Assembly: GCA_034663685.1 (NCBI GenBank)
Contig: JAXDJC010000285.1
Coordinates: 1-25,623 of the forward strand
Length of the DNA stretch: 25,623 bases
Reading direction: 5' to 3'
Source of the DNA: AC-37 sp034663685
Lineage (GTDB): Bacteria > Actinomycetota > Thermoleophilia > Solirubrobacterales > Thermoleophilaceae
Below the pieces are notes generated by a model. It made no database searches, had not been told where the DNA came from, and was given only the letters and a program-made list of their open reading frames with translations. Of the stretch, positions 13,194 to 19,216 are shown piece after piece. The position numbers were made by a program, and so were the translations under genes. Position 1 is the first letter of the stretch; each line of letters opens with the position of its first letter.

Positions 13194-14611
13194 GCGGGCT
13201 GGCCGGCGGGCGCCGGCGCCCGAGCCGCCGCGCGCGCCGGCCCGGTCGCCAGCATGGCCAGCGCCGTGGCCACCATCGCGCCCGACACGAACAGCCAGCC
13301 GTGGCCCAGCACCGCCACCGCGTCGCCGGGGGCGGGCGTGCCCACGACCGCCACGAGCACCGCAACGCCGAGGGCCGCGCCGATCTGGCGGGACATGCCC
13401 ATGAGCGCGGTGCCGGTGGCGAAGCGAGTGGGCGGCAGCGCGGCCGTGGCGGTCGCGGTGATCGACGGGATCGAGAGGCCCACGCCGATGCCGCCGAGCA
13501 GGAACGGCGCGAGGAAGGTGCCGGCGTAGTCGGGCTCGGCGCCCATCACCGACACGAACCAGATCGACGAGATCGCGATCAGCGTGGCGCCGGCCGCGCC
13601 CACCACGCGCGCGCCGAAGCGCTCGCCGAGCAGGCCGCCGGGAACCGAGAAGAGCGCGGCCATCGCGGGGCCGGGCGCGATCTGCAGGCCCGCCGCGAGC
13701 GTGGACTCGTGCCACACGCCGGTGAGGAACAGCACGCTGCCGAGAAGCATCGCGCCGAAGCCGGCGAAGAAGAGCATCGCCGCGAGGTTGGCGAACGCGG
13801 TGGCGCGGATGCGCACCAGCTCGGGCTCGACGACCGGCGCGGGGTGGCTGCGCGAGCGGCTGACCACGATGATCCCGAGCGCGACCGCGGCGGCGAACAG
13901 CGCCACCACCTCGCCGCTGCCCCAACCCCAGTCCGGGCCCTTGACGATCCCGGCGGTGAGGGCTCCGATGCCGAGTGCGAGCGCGAGCGCGCCGAGCACA
14001 TCCGGGCGCTCGCCGTCCGGATCGCGGATCTCGCGCAGCGCGCGCGAGCCGGCCAGGATCCCGATCACTCCGACGGGGATGTTGATCAGGAACACCCAGC
14101 GCCAGCTCGCCTCCACGAGCACGCCTCCCACCGGCGGGCCGAACGCGGCGGCCACGCCGCCCGCCGCGGCCCAGAGCGCCACCACCGCGCCGCGGCGCTC
14201 GGGCGGGAACTCGGGGATCAGCAGGCCGAGCGAGGTGGGGACCATCAGCGCGGCGCCGGCGGCCTGCACGATGCGGGCGCCCACGAGCACCTCGAGCGAC
14301 GGCGCCGCCGCCGAGACCGCGCTCGCGGCCGTGAACAGCGCGAGGCCGTAGAGGAAGCCGCGCTTGCGGCCGGCGCGGTCCGCCCAGCGGCCGGCCGGTA
14401 CGAGCAGCGCGGCGAACACGATCGCGTACGCGTTGAGGATCCAGGACATGTCGGAGAGCGACGTGCCGCTGAAGTCGCGGGAGATGCTCGGGAACGCGAT
14501 GTTCACGATGAAGAGGTCGAGGCTCGCCGCGAATACGCCGGTGATGAGGATCGCCGTGACGATCGTGCGGCGGCGCTTGCCGGCGGGTGCGGCGGGACTC
14601 GGCTCGATCAT
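13190..14611 (-). CDS. MFS drug exporter, DHA2 (EmrB/QacA) type
   Basis: The 473-residue protein is a proton-driven exporter of the 14-helix DHA2 class. The first helix reads TAILITGVFAASLDLFIVNI, with the DxxIVNIA signature. Helix 2 (SWILNAYAIVFAALLVPAGR) leads into the motif-A loop GRWADRAGRKRG. Helices continue with VLVGARIVQAAGAALMVPTS, RWVFLINIPVGVIGILAG and many others to ALAMLATGPARA. I chose ATG at 14611 because GGAGGA lies five bases upstream. An in-frame ATG at 14635, close to the predicted transcript start, would add eight residues. It is divergent from the HxlR-type regulator and is probably controlled by it. The substrate is unknown; export of a toxic or antibiotic-like compound is likely by family. 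Confidence 0.93.
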   Translation of the reverse strand: MIEPSPAAPAGKRRRTIVTAILITGVFAASLDLFIVNIAFPSISRDFSGTSLSDMSWILNAYAIVFAALLVPAGRWADRAGRKRGFLYGLALFTAASAVSAAAPSLEVLVGARIVQAAGAALMVPTSLGLLIPEFPPERRGAVVALWAAAGGVAAAFGPPVGGVLVEASWRWVFLINIPVGVIGILAGSRALREIRDPDGERPDVLGALALALGIGALTAGIVKGPDWGWGSGEVVALFAAAVALGIIVVSRSRSHPAPVVEPELVRIRATAFANLAAMLFFAGFGAMLLGSVLFLTGVWHESTLAAGLQIAPGPAMAALFSVPGGLLGERFGARVVGAAGATLIAISSIWFVSVMGAEPDYAGTFLAPFLLGGIGVGLSIPSITATATAALPPTRFATGTALMGMSRQIGAALGVAVLVAVVGTPAPGDAVAVLGHGWLFVSGAMVATALAMLATGPARAAARAPAPAGQPA

Positions 14612-14645
14612 GGCTTCCTCCGGTGTCCGTTGCATGACGAAACGC

Positions 14646-14674
14646 AAAGTACCAGGGCGAGTTGCATCAAGCAA
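14646..14674 (-). promoter_or_regulatory. Promoter of the MFS gene
   Basis: On the minus strand, -35 TTGCTT (14674-14669) is separated by exactly 17 bp from -10 TACTTT (14651-14646). This is a sigma-70-type promoter firing toward the MFS gene, with a leader of about 28 bases up to the ATG at 14611. The -35 lies in the right arm of the inverted repeat at 14661-14675. Confidence 0.7.
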
Positions 14675-14675
14675 C
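14661..14675. promoter_or_regulatory. Inverted-repeat operator between MFS and HxlR genes
   Basis: GTTGC-ATCAA-GCAAC is a perfect 5-bp inverted repeat with a 5-bp centre. Each arm contains the -35 hexamer of one of the two divergent promoters. A second GTTGCAT half occurs at 14629-14635, 32 bp away (about three helical turns). The likely binder is the neighbouring HxlR-type regulator; this is inference. Confidence 0.6.
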
Positions 14676-14690
14676 CTACGTGTCTACACT
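14662..14690 (+). promoter_or_regulatory. Promoter of the HxlR regulator gene (leaderless)
   Basis: -35 TTGCAT (14662-14667) and -10 TACACT (14685-14690) are 17 bp apart. The -10 ends seven bases before the ATG at 14698, so the mRNA should begin at or next to the start codon. The -35 lies in the left arm of the inverted repeat, so binding there should block it. Confidence 0.7.
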
Positions 14691-14697
14691 CACAGAG

Positions 14698-15183
14698 ATG
14701 CTTCGCAACGACTACGCCGACCAGCACTGCTCCGTCGCCGGCACGCTCGAGCTGATCGGCGAGCGCTGGACGGTCCTGATCATCCGCAACGCCTTCTTCG
14801 GCATCCGGCGCTTCGACGACCACCAGCGGCAGCTGGGCGTGGCGCGCAACGTGCTCCAGTCGCGCCTCGAGCGGCTGGTGGAGGAGGGGATCCTCCGCCG
14901 CGAGCGCTATCAGGAGCGGCCGGAGCGCTACGAGTACCGGCTCACGAGGAAGGGCGTTGACCTGTGGCCCGTGGTCGTCTCGCTGATGCAGTGGGGCGAC
15001 CGCCACGTGTTCACGGACGGCGCCCCGCTCGTGCTGTCGCACAAGGAGTGCGGCGGAGGAGTGGACGCTCACCGGCGCTGCGAGCGCTGCGGCGCGGAGC
15101 TGAACGCGTGGGACGTGGAGCCGGCGATGGGGCCCGGCGCCCTGCCCGGCCAGACCGGCCCGCGCGTGCCGGCCGAAGCCTGA
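14698..15183 (+). CDS. HxlR-family transcriptional regulator with C-terminal zinc-ribbon-like tail
   Basis: The 161-residue protein has the HxlR winged-helix domain: CSVAGTLELIGERWTVLIIR with the near-N-terminal cysteine, then RFDDHQRQLGVARNVLQSRL (recognition helix region), VEEGILRRERYQERPERYEY and RLTRKGVDLWPVVVSLMQWG. The C-terminal 50 residues carry His/Cys residues spaced like a zinc site (SHKECGG, then AHRRCERCGAEL), as seen in some members. HxlR proteins act as dimeric repressors or activators that respond to reactive aldehydes, redox signals or small molecules. It diverges from an MFS exporter and shares an inverted-repeat operator with it, so it probably controls both. I chose ATG at 14698 over the upstream ATG at 14662, because the promoter ends just before it. 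Confidence 0.92.
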   Translation: MLRNDYADQHCSVAGTLELIGERWTVLIIRNAFFGIRRFDDHQRQLGVARNVLQSRLERLVEEGILRRERYQERPERYEYRLTRKGVDLWPVVVSLMQWGDRHVFTDGAPLVLSHKECGGGVDAHRRCERCGAELNAWDVEPAMGPGALPGQTGPRVPAEA

Positions 15184-15218
15184 GCTGAGCGTCCGGTCGC
15201 CGCGCGAGCATTCGCCTC

Positions 15219-16652
15219 GTGCGCCGTACCGTCACGTGGCCCATCAGGGCGATCGCCGGGCTGCTCGTCGCGCTCGTCTCGGTGCTGCTCTCCCGCACCC
15301 GCCAGGCGGCCGACATGGCGCAGTCGTCGAATCCCGGGGGCGGCGATCTCCATGGAGTAACTTCCGAGGAGGTGGCGGTCGAGGATCGCAAGGAGCAGGA
15401 AGAGGACAGCGCTCCTCGGCAAGAGCACGAGCTCCCGGACGCCGAGAAGTGCAGGGAGATCATCCAGCGGATGCTGCTCATCCGCCGCTTCGAGGAGCGG
15501 GCCGGCGAGATGTACGCCAAGGCCAAGATCGGCGGGTTCCTCCACCTGGCGATCGGCGAGGAGGCCACGATCGTGGGCTCGATCGGCGCGATCCGCGAGA
15601 CCGACTACGTGCTCTCCACCTACCGCGAGCACGGCCAGGCGCTGGCGCGCGGCACCAGCCCGAACGCCGTGATGGCGGAGCTTTTCGGCCGCGTGGACGG
15701 CTGCTCGAAGGGGCGCGGCGGCTCGATGCACCTCTTCGACGTCGAGCGGCGCTTCCTCGGCGGCTACGGCATCGTCGGCGGCAACCTCCCGCTGGCGGCC
15801 GGCGTGGCGCTGGCCGCTGACTACACCGAGACCCAGGACGGCGTGCTCTGCATGTTCGGCGACGGCGCCAGCAACCAGGGCACCTTCGGCGAGACGATGA
15901 ACCTCGCCGCGCTGTGGAAGCTGCCGGTGGTCTTCCTCGTGGTCAACAACCAGTTCGGGATGGGCACTGCGCTCGAGCGCCACTCGGCGGTCACGGACCT
16001 CTCGCGCAAGTCCGACGGCTTCGGCGTCCCCGGCACCCGCTGCGACGGCATGGACGTGCTGGACGTGCACACCACGATCGGCGAGGCGATGAGGAAGGCG
16101 CGCGAGGACCGTGCGCCGCAACTCGTGGAGGCCGTCACCTACCGCTTCCGCGGGCACTCCATGGCCGACCCGGAGGAGTACCGCTCCAAGGAGGAGGTCG
16201 CGGAGTGGCGCGGGCGCGACCCGATCGAGACGTTCCGCAAGCGGCTCGAGGCCGAGGGTGTGCTCTCCGAGGACGACTTCGCGAAGCTCGACGAGAAGGT
16301 GACGAAGATCGTGGACGAGTCGGTCGAGTTCGCCGACCAGAGCCCGTTCCCCGAGCTCGACACGCTCTACGAGGACATCTACGTCTACGGCGAGCAGGTG
16401 AAGGGCTGGTACTCGGTGGACGAGCGCTCGCCGGAGGTGCACCGCGGCGAGCAGGAGGCTGAGGCCGGCGACCTCGCGCACGAGCTGGCCGAGGCCGGCG
16501 CCGCGTACGCGAAGGTGGGCGACGCCGAGGAGCGCTCGCGGCGCCAGGCGCGCGGCGCGAAGGAGGCGGACGGCGACGGCGACTCGGGCGGCGAGGACGC
16601 CGAGGGCGAGCCCGCCGACGACGACCGCGACCAGGAAGGCGGCGGCGACTGA
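15219..16652 (+). CDS. pdhA: Pyruvate (2-oxoacid) dehydrogenase E1 component, alpha subunit
   Basis: E1 alpha binds thiamin diphosphate and, with E1 beta, decarboxylates pyruvate and transfers the acetyl group to E2. The core (residues about 75-400 from GTG 15219) has IGGFLHLAIGEEA, STYREHGQALARG, GRGGSMHLFD, the TPP motif GDGASNQGTF ending at NN (214-244), and the loop TYRFRGHSMADPEEYR. Two extra parts are odd. An N-terminal extension from GTG 15219 contains a hydrophobic stretch (AIAGLLVALVSVLLS, 11-25). A 70-residue tail (408-477) is very acidic and disordered. Strong third-position GC bias in the first 32 codons suggests that they are coding. Alternatives are ATG 15315 and GTG 15372, the latter eight bases after a TAACTT -10. 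The stop overlaps the pdhB ATG (TGATG). Confidence 0.93.
   Translation: MRRTVTWPIRAIAGLLVALVSVLLSRTRQAADMAQSSNPGGGDLHGVTSEEVAVEDRKEQEEDSAPRQEHELPDAEKCREIIQRMLLIRRFEERAGEMYAKAKIGGFLHLAIGEEATIVGSIGAIRETDYVLSTYREHGQALARGTSPNAVMAELFGRVDGCSKGRGGSMHLFDVERRFLGGYGIVGGNLPLAAGVALAADYTETQDGVLCMFGDGASNQGTFGETMNLAALWKLPVVFLVVNNQFGMGTALERHSAVTDLSRKSDGFGVPGTRCDGMDVLDVHTTIGEAMRKAREDRAPQLVEAVTYRFRGHSMADPEEYRSKEEVAEWRGRDPIETFRKRLEAEGVLSEDDFAKLDEKVTKIVDESVEFADQSPFPELDTLYEDIYVYGEQVKGWYSVDERSPEVHRGEQEAEAGDLAHELAEAGAAYAKVGDAEERSRRQARGAKEADGDGDSGGEDAEGEPADDDRDQEGGGD
15358..15363 (+). promoter_or_regulatory. Possible internal -10 for a shorter pdhA start
   Basis: TAACTT (TANNNT) ends eight bases before the in-frame GTG at 15372, next to the 10-bp palindrome CTCCATGGAG. 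Codons between 15315 and 15371 have unusually many A/T third positions (AAT, CAT, GGA, GTA, ACT), as in a promoter region. If used, the protein would lack its hydrophobic N-terminus. Confidence 0.35.
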
Positions 16653-17635
16653 TGGCCGAGATGCGCTACCGCGAGGCGCTCAACCAGGCCATGCGCGAGG
16701 AGATGGCGGCCGACGAGAGCGTCTTCATCATGGGCGAGGACATCGGGGTCTTCCAGGGCGCGTTCAAGGTCACGCAGGGGCTGCTCGAGGAGTTCGGCGA
16801 GAAGCGCGTGCGCGACACGCCGATCTCCGAGAACACGATCGTCGGGATGGGCGTGGGCTCCGCGATGGCCGGCCTGCGGCCCGTCGTGGAGCTGATGACG
16901 ATCAACTTCTCGCTGCTCGCGCTCGACCAGATCGTGAACTGCGCGGCGTCGATCCGCTACATGTTCGGCGGCCAGGTGACGGTGCCCATGGTGATCCGGA
17001 TGCCGCAAGGGGCGGGGCACCAGCTCGGCCCCACGCACTCCCACTCCTTCGAGGCCCTCTACCTGCACGTGCCGGGCCTGCTGGTGGCCGTGCCGTCCAC
17101 CGCCGCGGACGCCAAGGGGCTGCTGAAGGCCGCGATCCGCGACGACAACCCGGTGATCTTCATCGAGCACGAGTCGCTCTACGGGAGGAAGGGCGAGGTG
17201 CCCGAGGACGCCGAGCCGATGCGCTTCGGCGAGGCCGCGATCAGGCGCGAGGGCGCCGACGTGACGATCGTGGGCATCTCGCGGATGGCGCACACAGCGC
17301 TCGACGCCGCCGAGACGCTCGCCGAGGAGCACGAGATCGAGGCGGAGGTGATCGACCCGCGCACGCTGCGGCCGCTCGACCTCGACACGATCCTCGAGTC
17401 CGTGCGCAAGACCAACCGCGCGGTGATCGTGGAGGAGGGCTGGCCGCACGGCGGGGTGGGGGCGAACATGGCGGCGCTGATCCAGGAGCAGGCGTTCGAC
17501 CACCTCGACGCGCCGATCGAGCGTGTGACCGGCGCCGACGTGCCGATGCCGTACTCCAAGCCGCTCGAGCAAGCCGCGTTCCCGCACTCGGAGCACGTGG
17601 TGCACGCGGCGCTGGCCACGTTCAGGGACGTGTAG
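16652..17635 (+). CDS. pdhB: Pyruvate (2-oxoacid) dehydrogenase E1 component, beta subunit
   Basis: The 327-residue protein completes the E1 heterotetramer. It begins MRYREALNQAMREEMAADE and has the conserved GEDIGVFQGAFKVTQGL, DTPISENTIVGMGVGSAMAG and RMPQGAGHQLGPTHSHSFEA (with the catalytic-type His in HSHSFEA). It ends with the transketolase C-terminal domain (VTIVGISRMAHTALDAAETL, EVIDPRTLRPLDLDTILESV, VEEGWPHGGVGANMAALI). Length and motif order are normal for the pyruvate or branched-chain type; pyruvate is favoured but not proved. The ATG shares one base with the pdhA stop. The E2 gene expected next is absent and lies about 4.4 kb downstream. Confidence 0.96.
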   Translation: MAEMRYREALNQAMREEMAADESVFIMGEDIGVFQGAFKVTQGLLEEFGEKRVRDTPISENTIVGMGVGSAMAGLRPVVELMTINFSLLALDQIVNCAASIRYMFGGQVTVPMVIRMPQGAGHQLGPTHSHSFEALYLHVPGLLVAVPSTAADAKGLLKAAIRDDNPVIFIEHESLYGRKGEVPEDAEPMRFGEAAIRREGADVTIVGISRMAHTALDAAETLAEEHEIEAEVIDPRTLRPLDLDTILESVRKTNRAVIVEEGWPHGGVGANMAALIQEQAFDHLDAPIERVTGADVPMPYSKPLEQAAFPHSEHVVHAALATFRDV

Positions 17636-17665
17636 CGGCTCCCGCCCACCGGACACGCGAAGGTT

Positions 17666-17671
17666 CATACT
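17666..17671 (+). promoter_or_regulatory. Possible -10 upstream of the glycan cassette
   Basis: CATACT, close to the TATACT form of the -10, ends eight bases before a GTG at 17680. It suggests that the cassette has its own promoter rather than only read-through from pdhB. No clear -35 is seen. Confidence 0.4.
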
Positions 17672-17679
17672 CCCAGGCC

Positions 17680-17703
17680 GTGTCACCCGGATCGATGTCC
17701 TGA
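17680..17703 (+). CDS. Possible seven-codon upstream ORF
   Basis: GTG TCA CCC GGA TCG ATG TCC TGA reads as a seven-residue peptide (VSPGSMS) eight bases after the -10-like CATACT. The frame of the following GNAT-like gene is open across this position but has no ATG, GTG or TTG until 17748. The ORF may be a leader peptide, a chance ORF, or the true start of the GNAT-like gene separated by one frameshift. Confidence 0.25.
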   Translation: MSPGSMS

Positions 17704-17747
17704 CGACGGCTCGAGAGACCCCGCGCGGGTCGACGCTCGAGCGCGCC

Positions 17748-18668
17748 GTGACGCCGGAGGACTTCCCGGAGCTCGTCCGGCTCTTCCGCGACCTGTTCGG
17801 CGACCCGATGGACGTGGGCGAGTGGTCCTGGAAGTACGCCGCCCGGCCCGGGACGATGAGGTCCTTCGTGACCGTGCGAGACGGGCGGATCGTGCGGCAC
17901 GTCGGTCTCCGCCGCCACGAGCTCACCCTCGACGGAAGGCCGTGCGAGGCGCTGGACATCGTGGACGGGATGTCGTTACCGAGCGAGCGCGCGAGCCAGG
18001 TCCCCGACATCGCGCGCCGAGGCCGCGAGCACATCCAGCGCGCTCAGGACGCGGACCCCGGGACGCTGTTCACCTTCGGCTTCACGAACCCGGGTCTCGC
18101 CGGGCAGCGCGTGCGCGACGGCCTCTACCTGCTCCAGGCCCCGGTCGGCGAGTGCCACCTCGACCGGCTCGATCCGCCGGCCGCGATCCCTCGGGGTGTC
18201 GCCGTCGTGAGCTCGCCGCCCGAGGCATGGGACGAGCGCTGGCACGAGCTCGAGAGCGACATGACCCTCGTACGCCGCCGCGACAGCGCCTATCTCCGCT
18301 GGCGCTACTCCGAGCACCCGCGGCTGCGCTACACCTACGTTTCGACCGGCGAGGGGGGTCTGGCGGTCGTGCGCACGGGCGGGCCCGCGGCATACCTGAT
18401 GGAGCTGCTCGCCGCTCCGGGCGACTCGGCCACCCTCGGCCGCCTCGCCCTCGCCGCCGAGTGGGTCGCCGCACGGGCGGGCGCCACCAGCCTGGTGGCA
18501 TTCTTCCCGCGGTGGTCGGAGCACGTACGCGTGCTGACCGGCGCCTGCCGCTTCCACGCGGTGGAGCCGGTCGAGCGCCTGATCGTCTCCACAGCCGACC
18601 GGCGGCTGGCGCCGGAGACGATCACGGACGGATTCTTCTACTCCCTCGGCGACTGGGACGCGCGATGA
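17748..18668 (+). CDS. GNAT-like (polysaccharide/cell-wall type) acyltransferase
   Basis: The 306-residue protein begins VTPEDFPELVRLFRDLFGDP and GEWSWKYAARPG, as in GNAT-like proteins of capsule, exopolysaccharide and peptidoglycan-modification loci. It also has RIVRHVGLRRHELTLDGRPC and, in the second half, DSAYLRWRYSEHP, VVRTGGPAAYLMELL and GRLALAAEWVAARAGA. Acyl transfer to a glycan amine is plausible but no substrate can be read. The C-terminal 175 residues are repeated as the next gene. Start GTG 17748 is the only common start codon near the domain; the frame is open further upstream to about 17664 with coding-like codons, so a non-standard CTG start at 17700 is conceivable. The stop overlaps the next ATG (ATGA). 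Confidence 0.72.
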   Translation: MTPEDFPELVRLFRDLFGDPMDVGEWSWKYAARPGTMRSFVTVRDGRIVRHVGLRRHELTLDGRPCEALDIVDGMSLPSERASQVPDIARRGREHIQRAQDADPGTLFTFGFTNPGLAGQRVRDGLYLLQAPVGECHLDRLDPPAAIPRGVAVVSSPPEAWDERWHELESDMTLVRRRDSAYLRWRYSEHPRLRYTYVSTGEGGLAVVRTGGPAAYLMELLAAPGDSATLGRLALAAEWVAARAGATSLVAFFPRWSEHVRVLTGACRFHAVEPVERLIVSTADRRLAPETITDGFFYSLGDWDAR

Positions 18669-19216
18669 TCGCCGCGGCGCTGTCCCAGGTCCACCAGCTT
18701 CGCCGCGACACCCTGGATCCGCCTCTCAGCCTGCCGGGCGAGATGTACATGTCGGAGTACCCGACCGTGGACTGGGATGAGCGCTGGCCGCGCCTCGCCG
18801 GCACGCAGGACGGATGGCGGGCGCGCGATGGCGGCTACCTCACGCGGCGCTACACCGAGCGCCCCGACAAGCGCTACAGCTTCCTCAATTGCGGCTGGAC
18901 CGACGCCCTCGCCGTGGTGGAGATGGGGCCGCACACCGCACACCTGATGGAGCTGCTGGCGCCGCCGGGGGAAGCCGCCACGATCGGCCGCCTCGCCCTC
19001 GCGGCGGAGTACGTGGCGGCCCAGGCCGGGGCGATCGAGATCGAGGCGTGGTTCCCCGTCTGGACGGAGGTCGCCCAAATCCTCTGCGCCGGCTGCCGCT
19101 ACCGGGGCGAGCCCGGTCCGCGGCTGCGCAAGATCCCCGCCGCGGGCTCGAACCCCGAGGTCGCCGACCTGAGGGAGAGCTCCTACTACTCGATGGGCGA
19201 CTGGCGTGTCCACTGA
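18665..19216 (+). CDS. Half-length paralogue of the upstream GNAT-like protein
   Basis: This 183-residue protein matches the C-terminal half (about residues 130-306) of its upstream neighbour along its full length. LDPP is at residues 17-20, DWDERW parallels AWDERW, and DGGYLTRRYTERP parallels DSAYLRWRYSEHP. AHLMELLAPPGEAATIGRLA parallels AYLMELLAAPGDSATLGRLA, and SSYYSMGDW parallels GFFYSLGDW at the end. The N-terminal GNAT half is missing, so it may be a partial tandem duplicate kept as a subunit or regulator, or a dying copy; the intact frame and coupled start argue that it is functional. ATG at 18665 overlaps the previous stop (ATGA). Its stop lies 11 bases inside the next gene. Confidence 0.78.
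   Translation: MIAAALSQVHQLRRDTLDPPLSLPGEMYMSEYPTVDWDERWPRLAGTQDGWRARDGGYLTRRYTERPDKRYSFLNCGWTDALAVVEMGPHTAHLMELLAPPGEAATIGRLALAAEYVAAQAGAIEIEAWFPVWTEVAQILCAGCRYRGEPGPRLRKIPAAGSNPEVADLRESSYYSMGDWRVH

Noticed and set aside
12647..14755. Long plus-strand frame antisense to the MFS gene
   Set aside because: It is a shadow of the MFS gene: low-complexity Arg/Gly/Ala sequence with no domain, running over the promoter region.
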